Source of the DNA: an uncultured Lachnospiraceae bacterium
GTDB taxonomy: Bacteria; Bacillota; Clostridia; Lachnospirales; Lachnospiraceae
Reading direction: 5' to 3'
Assembly: GCA_946566685.1 (NCBI GenBank)
Contig: CAMNXA010000003.1
Span: 1 to 64,000, forward strand
DNA: 64,000 nucleotides
The notes beneath the pieces are model-generated. The model worked only from the letters and a program-made list of their open reading frames with translations, was not told the DNA's origin and made no database searches. A program made the position numbers and the translations under genes. Below are positions 41,522 to 50,783 of this stretch, piece after piece. The first letter of the stretch is position 1, and the number at the start of each line of letters is the position of its first letter.

Positions 41522-43060
41522 ATGGATCAGAAGACTTATATACAGATGAAAGACATCGTGAAAGTCTATCCGCCGGATAAAATTGCTCTCAATAAGGTGT
41601 CGGTGGAGATAGATGCAGGAGAAATTCATTCGATCATAGGAGAGAATGGCGCTGGCAAATCAACACTGATGAAAGTTCTTTTCGGATTGGAGAAAGCCAA
41701 TGAGGGCGGGATTTTTATGGAAGGGGATAAAGTAAATATTTCAACTCCCCAGGAAGCGGTGAAAATGGGGATCGGCATGGTCCATCAGGAATTTATGCTG
41801 ATCAGTGAGTATACCGTAATTGAAAATATCGTGCTGGGAGACGAGCCGGTCAGGAAAGGACTTCTGAATCTGAATGCATCCAGAGTGAAACTGGAGAAGA
41901 TCATGCAGGATTTCAAGTTTGATATTCCTCTGGATGCAAAGATTAAGGATATTTCCATCGCTGCCCAGCAGAAAGTGGAAATTGTCAAGCTGTTGTTCCG
42001 GGATGTCAATACATTGATCCTGGACGAGCCTACAGCCGTTCTGGCGCCTCAGGAGACAGATGAATTGTTTGTATTGCTGCGGCGGATTAAGAGCCAGGGC
42101 AAGACCATCATCTTTATCAGCCATAAACTCAATGAGGTGCTGGAGATTTCCGACAGGATCACGGTCATGAGGCAGGGGCAGCATATATGGACAAAGGACA
42201 ATGAGAATCTGACCAAAGCGGATCTGGCCAATGCCATGGTGGGGCGTTCTGTCATGATGACAGTGGATAAGAAACCTGCCGTACCGGGAGAGGTCATCCT
42301 GAAGGCGGACAATCTGACGATGCAGAATGTCAATGTGAGCCATAAGAAGGATCTGGACCAGGTTTCCTTTGAGATACACAGCGGAGAGATCCTTGGTGTT
42401 GCCGGTGTGGAAGGCAACGGGCAGTATGAACTTGTGCAGGCAATCATGGGACTGGCCGGTGCGGAGGGCAGCATTTATATTGACAGCCAGGATATTTCAG
42501 GATTATCGGTAAAGGAACGGAGAAAACTGATCGCCTATGTGCCCCAGGACAGAAAGAGGAGCGGCAGTTCCCAGGAAGAGAGCATCCTGATGAATGCCAT
42601 CATGACCCACCATTATGTGAATGATGCGATCAGTAATAAGTGGGGCATCCTGAAAGGCAGACAATGCAGAGAGATGGCGAACAGGGTGATAGAGGGATAT
42701 CAGGTAAGCTGTCAGGGGGCAGACATGAATATTGGATCTTTGTCCGGTGGAAATCAGCAGAAAGTGATCGTGGGACGGGAATTTGAACTGGACAGCAGAA
42801 TCCTGGTGGTGGATCAGCCCGTGAGAGGATTGGATGTGGGATCCATAGAATACATTCACAGAAGGATTGTGGAAAAGAGAGATAACGGGGAAGCTGTTCT
42901 TTTGGCTTCGGCAGATCTGGATGAATTGTTCAATCTGTCTGACAGGATTATCGTTATGTACAATGGAAAGATTGTGATGGAGAAAAACATAGAGGACACC
43001 ACAAAGGAAGAAGTAGGTGCTTATATGTTAGGTGCGGGAGGTGAGAAGGGTGAAGATTAG
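41522..43060 (+). CDS. Nucleoside ABC transporter ATPase (two-domain, NupO/RbsA type)
   Basis: A 512-residue duplicated ATPase. The first domain has Walker A GENGAGKST and Walker B LILDEPTAVLAP, though its signature region is ISIAAQQKVEIVKLLFRD. The second has a degenerate Walker A (GVEGNGQYEL), signature LSGGNQQKVIVGREF and Walker B LVVDQPVRGLD. This pattern of one weak site is usual in the RbsA/NupO class. It lies between the binding lipoprotein and the two permeases, with GGGAGG ahead of the ATG. It powers nucleoside import. Confidence 0.95.
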   Translation: MDQKTYIQMKDIVKVYPPDKIALNKVSVEIDAGEIHSIIGENGAGKSTLMKVLFGLEKANEGGIFMEGDKVNISTPQEAVKMGIGMVHQEFMLISEYTVIENIVLGDEPVRKGLLNLNASRVKLEKIMQDFKFDIPLDAKIKDISIAAQQKVEIVKLLFRDVNTLILDEPTAVLAPQETDELFVLLRRIKSQGKTIIFISHKLNEVLEISDRITVMRQGQHIWTKDNENLTKADLANAMVGRSVMMTVDKKPAVPGEVILKADNLTMQNVNVSHKKDLDQVSFEIHSGEILGVAGVEGNGQYELVQAIMGLAGAEGSIYIDSQDISGLSVKERRKLIAYVPQDRKRSGSSQEESILMNAIMTHHYVNDAISNKWGILKGRQCREMANRVIEGYQVSCQGADMNIGSLSGGNQQKVIVGREFELDSRILVVDQPVRGLDVGSIEYIHRRIVEKRDNGEAVLLASADLDELFNLSDRIIVMYNGKIVMEKNIEDTTKEEVGAYMLGAGGEKGED

Positions 43061-44102
43061 GAAAGAAGTGACAGTAGCGCTGGCAATCGTGACAGCGATT
43101 GTGATCGGAATGATCATGCTGTTCAGCCAGGGATACTCATCCATGGAAAGTTATGCCAGCATCTTGAAGTACAGCCTGTCTACTGCGATCGGCAGGGCAA
43201 ATACCATTAACCGGTTTGTATTTTTGCTGATTGCCGGCTCCTCAGCCGCCATGGCATTGGGGGCCGGGGCATCCAATCTCGGACAGTTTGGACAGCTTCT
43301 GATGGGAGCCATGACATCCACATTGATTGGAATTTATGTAAACCTTCCATCTGTCGTGCTGATACCATTAATGATCATCGGCGGCGTGGCAGCAGGGGCG
43401 CTGTGGGCGGCGATTGCGGCGGCAGGCAGGAAGCTGTTTGGCATGAATGAGTTCATCATAACGCTGATGCTTAATTTCATAGCAGACTATTTTGTAAGGT
43501 ACCTGATTTCTACCCCGTTAAAAGATCCGGGATCCCAGTGGCCGGCCAGCAGGGTGGTTTCTGAAAACGGCATTCTGCCAGCCATTGGACTGATTGACTC
43601 CGTGGTCTTCCTGATGATCGCAGTATATATTGCAGCGGTATATTTTGTCAGGAAAAGCCGGATGGGATATGAGTTCCGCGTTATGGGATACAACAGTCTT
43701 TTTGCCAGAGTAGGCGGCTGTGACACGAATAAGAATTTCTTCCGGGCCATGCTTCTAAGCGGTGCCCTGGCAGGACTTCTGGGAACCATGATGATCGTTG
43801 GCGCGACACAGCAGCACAGGGTGATCAGCGGGCTCGGAGAAAATTTTGCAAATGACGGCCTGATGCTTTCCATTGTAGCCGGAAACAATATTGGCGGTGT
43901 ATTTGTCTATGCGATCCTGTTCGCCATTTTGCAGTCGGGGGCTACAGGGATGCAGCTGGATACAGGAGTGCCGTCAGAGTTTACAACCATGTTGATTGCA
44001 ATTACGGTGCTCTCGGTGGTGGCATTCCGTTCTTATTCAGGAATTTTTATCGACAAGGTGATTGCATGGAAGAAAACAAAGAGTCTGGAGGTGGAGAAAT
44101 GA
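43050..44102 (+). CDS. Nucleoside ABC transporter permease (NupP-like)
   Basis: A 350-residue membrane protein with about 9-10 hydrophobic segments, of the branched-chain-amino-acid/ribose/nucleoside permease class. Typical features are GSSAAMALGAGASNLGQFG, GMNEFIITLMLNFIADYF, and the coupling segment FRVMGYNSLFARVGG. GTG 43050 is used: it follows GGAGGTGAGAAGG and overlaps the ATPase gene by 11 bases. It pairs with the permease at 44099. Confidence 0.93.
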   Translation: MKIRKEVTVALAIVTAIVIGMIMLFSQGYSSMESYASILKYSLSTAIGRANTINRFVFLLIAGSSAAMALGAGASNLGQFGQLLMGAMTSTLIGIYVNLPSVVLIPLMIIGGVAAGALWAAIAAAGRKLFGMNEFIITLMLNFIADYFVRYLISTPLKDPGSQWPASRVVSENGILPAIGLIDSVVFLMIAVYIAAVYFVRKSRMGYEFRVMGYNSLFARVGGCDTNKNFFRAMLLSGALAGLLGTMMIVGATQQHRVISGLGENFANDGLMLSIVAGNNIGGVFVYAILFAILQSGATGMQLDTGVPSEFTTMLIAITVLSVVAFRSYSGIFIDKVIAWKKTKSLEVEK

Positions 44103-45007
44103 ATCTGATCATAGAAATCTTAAAATCAGCGTTGCCGGCTTCCATACCGATTCTTCTGGCAGCTTTGGGAGGGCTTTTTACATGGCATGCGAATATTTTC
44201 AATATTTCGATGGAAGGAATGCTGCTGACCAGTGCCTTTACATCGGTCGTGGGTTCCTACCTGTTTGAATCCTGGTGGATCGGGCTGTTGTTCGGCGTTG
44301 CCGGCAGCCTGGCGGTATCTTTGCTCTTTGCCTTCTTTGTGTTGAAGATGAAGACGGGAGAATTTATCACAGGTATCGCGATCAATACCTTTGTGGCAGG
44401 CGCCACCACATATTATCTGAGACAGCTTTTCGATGTGAAAGGGTCTCTGATGGATCCGAGAATTGTTGCTTTACCCAAATGGAATATTCCGATCGTCAAA
44501 GATATTCCGGTGATCGGATCGATTATCAACGGTCATGCATTCCCGCTCTATCTTACCTTTTTTATCATCGTACCGCTGGTATATGTGATCATTTATAAGA
44601 CGCCCTTCGGCCTGAGGCTTCGTGCCTGCGGCTATGATGCCAAGGTGATCGATTCCGTGGGCATCAAGGCGGAAAGGCTGAAATTCATTTCGATCATGAT
44701 ATGCGGCGCCCTGTGCGGTGTAGGAGGAACCTTCCTGTCTCTGGGTATCATGCGGATGTTTACGGAGAACATGTCAAACGGAAGAGGATGGATCAGCCTT
44801 GCTATCATCATCTTATCCCTGGGCAATCCGGTGAAAGTGTTTGCCATCTGTATCATCTTTGGTATTACGGAAGGGCTGGGGCTGACATTGCAGCAGGTGA
44901 ATATTCCCAACCAGATCACAGACATGCTGCCCTACCTTGCAGTTTTGGCGGCATTGTATATCAACAGCAGACAGAGCAAAAAGAAAGAACTGAAAGTGAA
45001 AAACTAA
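44099..45007 (+). CDS. Nucleoside ABC transporter permease (NupQ-like)
   Basis: A 302-residue membrane permease with about 8-9 hydrophobic segments. Characteristic parts are ALGGLFTWHANIFNISMEGM, TGEFITGIAINTFVAGA, the coupling loop LRLRACGYDAKVIDSVGIKA, and GRGWISLAIIILSLGNPVKV. ATG 44099 overlaps the preceding stop by 4 bases and is preceded by GGAGGTGG. It completes the importer. Confidence 0.93.
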   Translation: MNLIIEILKSALPASIPILLAALGGLFTWHANIFNISMEGMLLTSAFTSVVGSYLFESWWIGLLFGVAGSLAVSLLFAFFVLKMKTGEFITGIAINTFVAGATTYYLRQLFDVKGSLMDPRIVALPKWNIPIVKDIPVIGSIINGHAFPLYLTFFIIVPLVYVIIYKTPFGLRLRACGYDAKVIDSVGIKAERLKFISIMICGALCGVGGTFLSLGIMRMFTENMSNGRGWISLAIIILSLGNPVKVFAICIIFGITEGLGLTLQQVNIPNQITDMLPYLAVLAALYINSRQSKKKELKVKN

Positions 45008-45042
45008 AATACTTAATATCAGAAAATGGAGGGTAATAAGTT

Positions 45043-46017
45043 ATGCAGAAAGTAATTTTGGATGTGGATACAGGAACAGATGACGCAGTGGCCATTATGC
45101 TGGCAGCTTTATCAAAAGATCTGGATCTGCTTGGCGTGTGTTCCGTGAACGGCAACAGGGGCATTGAATTTACCACGGAAAACACACTCAGAGTCGTGGA
45201 GTATCTGGGACTGGCAGATAAAATACCCGTTTATAAGGGATGCAGCCTGCCGTTAGTTTCCACATTGACGCCGGGGCGCAGAGACGGGATACCGGCCACA
45301 GGATCCATGGATAAGAATAATATTCACGGTGACTATGTGGAACTTCCGCCGGCAACGATCAAACCCCAGGAAGAACACGCCGTATTCTGGCTGATTGAAA
45401 CCCTGATGAAATCAGAAGGCGATATTATCCTGATTCCGGTTGGGCCGCTCACCAACATTGCCATGGCGCTCAGGATAGAGCCCAGGATTGCGGACAAGAT
45501 TCAGTCGATCATGATCATGGGCGGCGGTTACAGGGAGGTAAATATCACACCTTCTGCGGAGTTTAACTTCTGGGTGGATCCGGAAGCAGCGAAGATTGTG
45601 ATAGACAGCGGCTGTGATATTACCATCGTACCTCTGGATGCGACCCATAAGGCTGTGTTATCTCTTGTTGATGCAGATGAACTGGAAAAAGATGGCGGCG
45701 CCGCAGGAAAGGCTACGGCAAGCTTTATCAGACACAGACAGGCGGGATATAAGATCTGGCAGCCCATGGAGGATATCAATACTGTGCCGATTCATGATGC
45801 GCTGGCGGTCTGTGCCGTGCTTGACCCCAATGTCCTGAAAGATGTGACCAGCACGTATGTGGATATTGATATTGCCGGCGGCGCTTCGGACGGTATGAGC
45901 ATATGCGATATCGACAAGCGTTATAAAGATAAAGAAGCAAATGCAAAAGTAGCGCTCAGCGCAGATAAGGATCTTTTCAGTAAGATGGTGAAAGAGATTA
46001 TGTGCGGGCAGGCATAA
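45043..46017 (+). CDS. Inosine-uridine preferring nucleoside hydrolase (second copy)
   Basis: A 324-residue paralog of the gene at 39403 with the same DVDTGTDDA metal motif. The stretch from IMGGGYREVN through DITIVPLDATH is identical in the two proteins, while the N-terminal third and C-terminal parts have drifted (for example CCEQMEVLGI against LSKDLDLLGV). Two hydrolases in one operon suggest a split between purine and pyrimidine nucleosides. GGAGGG precedes the ATG and a terminator follows the stop. Confidence 0.94.
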   Translation: MQKVILDVDTGTDDAVAIMLAALSKDLDLLGVCSVNGNRGIEFTTENTLRVVEYLGLADKIPVYKGCSLPLVSTLTPGRRDGIPATGSMDKNNIHGDYVELPPATIKPQEEHAVFWLIETLMKSEGDIILIPVGPLTNIAMALRIEPRIADKIQSIMIMGGGYREVNITPSAEFNFWVDPEAAKIVIDSGCDITIVPLDATHKAVLSLVDADELEKDGGAAGKATASFIRHRQAGYKIWQPMEDINTVPIHDALAVCAVLDPNVLKDVTSTYVDIDIAGGASDGMSICDIDKRYKDKEANAKVALSADKDLFSKMVKEIMCGQA

Positions 46018-46040
46018 ATAAGAACTATATAATACGAGTA

Positions 46041-46076
46041 GGGCCTTGCGGGATTTGTTTCTGTAAGGCTCTTTTT
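46041..46076 (+). terminator. Rho-independent terminator of the nucleoside operon
   Basis: An 11-bp stem (46041-46051 with 46061-46071, core GCCTT/AAGGC, some G-T pairs) followed by TTTTT at 46072-46076. Confidence 0.85.
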
Positions 46077-46168
46077 ATATTTCAAAAACCTGTTTATTTA
46101 TTGAAATATATACATTATAATTTGATTTATATTTTAATTTGAAAATTTTAAGAAAGGACATATAATTT

Positions 46169-48640
46169 TTGAATAATCAGATAAAACAATCAGTGAGGAT
46201 AAAGCACGGAAGGACATATTGGATATTCCTCTTGGCAGCGTTGTTGGCTGGGACTCTGGGTATTTTTGTGATAAATAAAAAAATCAAGATCGCGCCGGCT
46301 TTTGCTGGAAAATACGAGGTGAAAGGCATTGATGTTTCCCACTATCAGGGAACCATTGACTGGCCGAAACTGGCAGACCAGGATCTGGATTTTGCCTTTA
46401 TCAAGGCAACAGAGGGAAGCGGTCATGTGGATGAATGTTTTTATGATAATTGGCGGGCGGCAGGCAAAACAGATCTCTCTGTCGGCGCCTATCATTTTTT
46501 CAGCTTTGACAGTGAAGGGAAGAAGCAGGCGCAGTTCTATATCGATACGGTGGGCAGCCTGAATGGAAAGTTAGCGCCTGCGGTGGATGTGGAATTTTAT
46601 GGGGATAAAGAAAAGAATCCGCCGCCGAAAGAAGAAATCGTAAAACAGCTACAGGAGATGCTTACGGCATTAGAGGAACATTATCAGGTGAAACCTGTTA
46701 TTTATACAACTTATAAGGCTTATCATCGTTACATCAAAGATGATTTTACGGCCTATCCCCTGTGGATCAGAAACGTCTATTATCAGCCGCTTTTGACAGC
46801 GGGAAATACATGGATGTTCTGGCAGTATACTGATACGGCAGTTCTGGAGGGATATCAGGGTTCGGAAAAATATATCGATATGAATGTGTTCCGGGGAACT
46901 AAGGAAGAATTACAGGAGTTGACGGTACAACGGGAAGCGGAGAAGACTTTGGCAGAGGCGGAGAAGGAAACTTCTGTAGCGGCAGAGAAGGAAGCATCTG
47001 TAGAAGCAGAGAGGGCCGAGTGGAAGGAGCCAGAGAGTTTTCTGTTATGGGATGAGGAAGCGAAAGCGGAGGAGGAAATCTTACTGGAGCATTGTAATCT
47101 TGTGTATGATACGGAGCAGGTGAGAGTCTATTCTTATCTGGGAGGGATAAGTGCGATTTATATTTTAACACCGGAGCAGGATGCGGTTTATCCGGTAAGA
47201 AATTTTTGGATGGATCAGGACAGGGAAGTCCTCTGGCTATTGGAAGAGAAAGATGCCATACAGATTCGCAAAATAGAGTTCGGGGAAGAACCTTTCCCGG
47301 AAGCGTCCATGGTACTTGACAGGAATGGGTTTGAGGCGTTGATTGCAGATACCTATGGTATCCTGAGACAGGCAGATCGGGCGGCCTTTGGAAATCTGTA
47401 TGCAGATTTATCCTGTCGGAAAGAAGAAGGGGAACCCTTTTTGGGCGGAAGGGCTTTGGGGGTACATAAAGAGACAAATCAGACCTTTGAGATCATGTAT
47501 GAAATAGATAGGGAGACTGGAGCAGTAAGCGCGAGAGGCTATCTTCAGGATCTTGCGATTGCGCCCCTGTTTCAGGAATTTCTATTCCATAATCTGACCG
47601 TACAGAATCCTGTTATAAAGGATGCGGAACTGGGAGAAAGCCTAAGTCTATTTGATGATGAGATTTATCTATCGGAAACAGGGCCGCTCTGTAAGCAGTT
47701 TGCAGTGGTGGAAGGCAGTGGAAACGGCGGGCAGGAACTGCTTTTTCGTATGCAGAAGACAGATGGAGAGAAAGAATGGACTTACGTACTGGCAGAGGAA
47801 AACGGGGAACTGATCTGTCGGGATATTTTGAGGACGGATGCGGCAGCTGATTTGAAAGCAGACACAGTAGATGATTTGAAAGATAAAAATGGGACTCCGG
47901 ATGATCATGATAGCATGGAGGGGATACGATGGCTTGACTGTGCCTCTTTCTTAGAGATTCCGACAGAAGACTGTGGGACATATCAAAGCCGGGAAGAAGT
48001 TTTTGCAGCTGTTGAAGACGGGGACTTTTCAATGGTCGTAAGGAAACCTTTTGACCCGGATATCCTTGTGGAAGAACTGGAAATGGCCTACGAGTCAGAC
48101 GGCGACAGCAGCAGGATGGTCAGATCCGATATAGATGGAGACGGTTTTGAGGAATTGGTGTTTTTGATCAAGTACGATTTTGAAGAATATGAGAGAATCG
48201 ACTTTATTATAGATTACAGAAATGGCGGGGCGGTCTGTACCTATCTGGATTGGTGTGACGGGAATGAATGGCTGATGTTAGGGGATGCGGGAAAACTGGT
48301 GCATTGTTCATACAGCAATAATTCCTGGTGCATTTATTATGGGCTTTATGAGTGTGCCTTAAATGCCAGAGACATCAAAGCGCTTGATTATATAGGAGAC
48401 GGCGTGGAAGCATGCAATGTCTATCAATATGGGGAACCCGGGTTATGGTGGTGGGAAGGACAGCAGCCGGAAATAACAAAGACGGGGATTTATTATACCA
48501 GAGCGCATAAGGAAAATACAGCAGATGGCACTGGCGGCAGGATCATCAAAGAATTGATCCCCAGGGAAAAATTTCTGGAAGGATTTACAGAACTGACGGG
48601 CGGGGAGCAGGCTTGGAGCAAACTTCTTTTTAATTCCTAA
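46169..48640 (+). CDS. Cell-wall GH25 lysozyme with long unassigned C-terminal half
   Basis: An 823-residue protein anchored by one membrane segment (about 16-36). A GH25 muramidase domain follows (about 50-245): VKGIDVSHYQGTIDWPKLA carries the first catalytic Asp and LAPAVDVEFYGD the acidic pair, with TWMFWQYTDTAVLEGYQG near the end. Next is a Glu/Ala/Lys-rich helical linker (about 250-290; TLAEAEKETSVAAEKEASVE). The remaining 530 residues include a DIDGDGFEELVF loop near residue 655 and an aromatic-rich end. I recognise no domain there. TTG 46169 is used, with AAAGGA about 10 bases upstream. It faces outward and would cut peptidoglycan. Confidence 0.88.
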   Translation: MNNQIKQSVRIKHGRTYWIFLLAALLAGTLGIFVINKKIKIAPAFAGKYEVKGIDVSHYQGTIDWPKLADQDLDFAFIKATEGSGHVDECFYDNWRAAGKTDLSVGAYHFFSFDSEGKKQAQFYIDTVGSLNGKLAPAVDVEFYGDKEKNPPPKEEIVKQLQEMLTALEEHYQVKPVIYTTYKAYHRYIKDDFTAYPLWIRNVYYQPLLTAGNTWMFWQYTDTAVLEGYQGSEKYIDMNVFRGTKEELQELTVQREAEKTLAEAEKETSVAAEKEASVEAERAEWKEPESFLLWDEEAKAEEEILLEHCNLVYDTEQVRVYSYLGGISAIYILTPEQDAVYPVRNFWMDQDREVLWLLEEKDAIQIRKIEFGEEPFPEASMVLDRNGFEALIADTYGILRQADRAAFGNLYADLSCRKEEGEPFLGGRALGVHKETNQTFEIMYEIDRETGAVSARGYLQDLAIAPLFQEFLFHNLTVQNPVIKDAELGESLSLFDDEIYLSETGPLCKQFAVVEGSGNGGQELLFRMQKTDGEKEWTYVLAEENGELICRDILRTDAAADLKADTVDDLKDKNGTPDDHDSMEGIRWLDCASFLEIPTEDCGTYQSREEVFAAVEDGDFSMVVRKPFDPDILVEELEMAYESDGDSSRMVRSDIDGDGFEELVFLIKYDFEEYERIDFIIDYRNGGAVCTYLDWCDGNEWLMLGDAGKLVHCSYSNNSWCIYYGLYECALNARDIKALDYIGDGVEACNVYQYGEPGLWWWEGQQPEITKTGIYYTRAHKENTADGTGGRIIKELIPREKFLEGFTELTGGEQAWSKLLFNS

Positions 48641-48750
48641 AACCGGTCATTTCGTTACATCTGCCTGAAAAGCGGTGTTTTTCTTCCGATATAAAGAGTG
48701 AACGAAGTTACAGGCTTTAGGAGTATAAATTGGCAGAAAGGAAGAAAACG

Positions 48751-49515
48751 ATGGATATTAATCATATGCAGAGAACACCGCAGCATACCTATCAGGTGGA
48801 TGTTGACAGAATGAAGCAGTACATGCGTCAGGGAGCAGATAGGAGCGGCCAGGCATCCGGGCAAAGGAGTGACAGTGTGGCCATTTCTGAGGAAGGCCGC
48901 AATGCCTTGCTGGAAAAGATGGCTGCCTTTAAAAGAGAGAGACTGCCGGAAGATATGGGGAAGGCGCTTTCATTGAGTGCCGGGGCTTACGGCATCATGG
49001 AGGACTTCGAGCAGCTGATTACAGAACAGGAAGGAACCAGGACGGATACCTTCGACAGTCATGTGAACAAGATGGCTTATGCCTATCAGGTGATGAGAGA
49101 GCGGATAGAAGAAAAATATGCGGCGCCCGACAGACGGCAGGAATATTATGCGGCAGAAGATGGCAGTATGCAGGAACTGACCAGGGAGAAAGAACTGGAA
49201 ATGCTTGATCAGGCATATGAGACGCACAGCCGGTTTATGGCGGCCAATACACAGATATGGAGCGAATTGCAGGATTTCAAAGCGCGGGTAGAGTATCATG
49301 CCAATGGGACACAGGCAAAAGCACCGGTTCAAAATAAGCAGAGCGGACAGATCAGGGAGCAGGCTTACCATACTTTTATGTCTGCGATCAGTGCGGATAA
49401 TCTGGAATTGATGAAACAGCATAGAGGGAGTCTGAAGCAGCTGCGGCTGGATTTGGACATCTCTTCCTCTGAGAGAACTGAGCTGAATCGTATTTGGGAT
49501 TCTATGAGGAGGTAA
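48751..49515 (+). CDS. Unassigned helical cytoplasmic protein
   Basis: A 254-residue hydrophilic protein with no signal peptide or membrane segment. The segment RSDSVAISEEGRNALLEKMA near residue 40 recalls the D-x-V-x-I-S-x-x-G pattern seen in many small Lachnospiraceae proteins and flagellar-type regulators, but I cannot assign it. The remainder is mostly helical (MAYAYQVMRERIEEKY; KELEMLDQAYETHSRFM). ATG 48751 is chosen for its AAAGGAAG ribosome site. It stands alone and is followed by a strong hairpin. Confidence 0.7.
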   Translation: MDINHMQRTPQHTYQVDVDRMKQYMRQGADRSGQASGQRSDSVAISEEGRNALLEKMAAFKRERLPEDMGKALSLSAGAYGIMEDFEQLITEQEGTRTDTFDSHVNKMAYAYQVMRERIEEKYAAPDRRQEYYAAEDGSMQELTREKELEMLDQAYETHSRFMAANTQIWSELQDFKARVEYHANGTQAKAPVQNKQSGQIREQAYHTFMSAISADNLELMKQHRGSLKQLRLDLDISSSERTELNRIWDSMRR

Positions 49516-49552
49516 AGCTGTATATCTAATTGTATATTTGCTGGGGATAGGA

Positions 49553-49582
49553 AGAGGGCTGCTCAAAATAAGGCAGCCCTCT
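49553..49582 (+). terminator. Perfect hairpin after the unassigned gene
   Basis: AGAGGGCTGC (49553-49562) pairs perfectly with GCAGCCCTCT (49573-49582), loop 10 bases. The sequence after it is AT-rich but not a pure T run. Confidence 0.75.
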
Positions 49583-49612
49583 AAAATTATTCTAAAATCA
49601 CATAATAAATAT

Positions 49613-49641
49613 TTACAATTTCGTTATGCCCATGTTATAGT
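49613..49641 (+). promoter_or_regulatory. Promoter of the Rpn nuclease gene
   Basis: TTACAA (49613-49618) and TATAGT (49636-49641) are 17 bases apart. Transcription would begin near 49648 and give an unusually long leader of about 180 bases before ATG 49830. Confidence 0.6.
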
Positions 49642-49743
49642 ATTAGAAAGCATATTTTCTATAATAAACAGATCGGTAAATTCTATCTATAGTTCTAAGT
49701 TTCAGAAAATCCATGCTTTGAATCCAATTCACTATTGTAGAAG

Positions 49744-49806
49744 CAGGAGAATCTGGAACGGTTCTCCTGTACCGACAGTCAATTTCTTAGATGCAATGTC
49801 TGTCGG
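49744..49806 (+). promoter_or_regulatory. Two leader hairpins before the Rpn nuclease gene
   Basis: CAGGAGAA (49744-49751) pairs with TTCTCCTG (49762-49769). CCGACAG (49772-49778) pairs with CTGTCGG (49800-49806), ending 8 bases before the AAGGAGG ribosome site. The leader could modulate translation or mark an element end. Nothing else is seen in 49516-49829 apart from the terminator and promoter. Confidence 0.55.
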
Positions 49807-49829
49807 CTGCCATTAAGGAGGACAAACAA

Positions 49830-50732
49830 ATGAACGAAACGAAAGCAAAAGAAACAAAACAGAACCAACTCAAGGTGCAGCGTAACTACAAGGATACCGT
49901 TTTTCGGATGATTTTCCGGGAGAAGGAAAATTTGCTGAGCCTGTACAATGCGCTCAATAGCACGGCTTATGAGGAGACGGATAATCTGAAGATTACTACG
50001 CTTGAAAATGCGGTCTATATGAACTATAAGAACGACATTTCCTTTGTATTTGATTTTGAGTTGATGCTTTATGAGCATCAGTCCACATGCAATCCTAACA
50101 TGCCGTTACGAGACTTGCTCTATGTGACTAGGGTGTTGCAGAACTGGATTAAGGACGAAAATCTGTATAGTAAGTCACTAATTAGGTTTCCTGCGCCGCG
50201 ATTTGTGGTATTTTATAATGGAACCGATTTTCAGCCTGAACAGCAGATATTATGTTTGTCGGACGCATTTGAGAAGAAACAGGACAAGCCTTCTTTGGAA
50301 CTATCTGTGATTGTGTATAACATTAATCTTGGATACAATCGGGAATTGTTGGAAGCATGCCATTTGTTAAAGGAATATGCACAGTATGTTGCGCAAGTCA
50401 GGACATATGCGGCAGAAATGTCCTTACCGGAAGCCGTTGAAAGGGCGGTGGATGAATGTATTGAAAGTGGAATCCTTTCTGAATTTTTGGCAAAGAATCG
50501 GGCGGAGGCGATAGCAGTGAGTATTTTTGAATATGATGAAGAGAAGCATATGAAACGCGAGCGGAAGGAATGGCGTGAGATTGGTTACCGGGAAGGACTT
50601 GAGGCGGGGCTTGATGCTCTTAAGATTTTAATGGACGCCGGAAAAACCGAAGAAGTAAATCGTGCCCTTTCAGACAGTGACTACCGAGAGAAATTGTTTA
50701 GGGAATACTTCTCGAAGGAAAATCTGTCATAG
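49830..50732 (+). CDS. Rpn-family PD-(D/E)XK nuclease (recombination-promoting nuclease/putative transposase)
   Basis: A 300-residue protein. The N-terminal nuclease core shows NYKDTVFRMIFREKENLLSL, the PD-(D/E)XK metal residues in SFVFDFEL and the E-x-Q catalytic strand YEHQS. The sequence PRFVVFYNGTDFQPEQQ and LLEACHLLKEYAQYV are typical of Rpn proteins. The C-terminal tail is charged and helical. Rpn proteins are DNA nucleases linked to recombination and, in some cases, phage defence; here no IS ends were found. AAGGAGG fixes ATG 49830. It has its own promoter and structured leader. Confidence 0.9.
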   Translation: MNETKAKETKQNQLKVQRNYKDTVFRMIFREKENLLSLYNALNSTAYEETDNLKITTLENAVYMNYKNDISFVFDFELMLYEHQSTCNPNMPLRDLLYVTRVLQNWIKDENLYSKSLIRFPAPRFVVFYNGTDFQPEQQILCLSDAFEKKQDKPSLELSVIVYNINLGYNRELLEACHLLKEYAQYVAQVRTYAAEMSLPEAVERAVDECIESGILSEFLAKNRAEAIAVSIFEYDEEKHMKRERKEWREIGYREGLEAGLDALKILMDAGKTEEVNRALSDSDYREKLFREYFSKENLS

Positions 50733-50783
50733 ACATCCGAATAGATATCTCGTAAACGAAAATAAGATAAGGAGTGAAAAAAC

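Noticed and set aside
49516-50783. An insertion sequence around the Rpn gene
   Set aside because: No terminal inverted repeats or target-site duplication could be found around it, and the protein is a PD-(D/E)XK nuclease rather than a DDE transposase.
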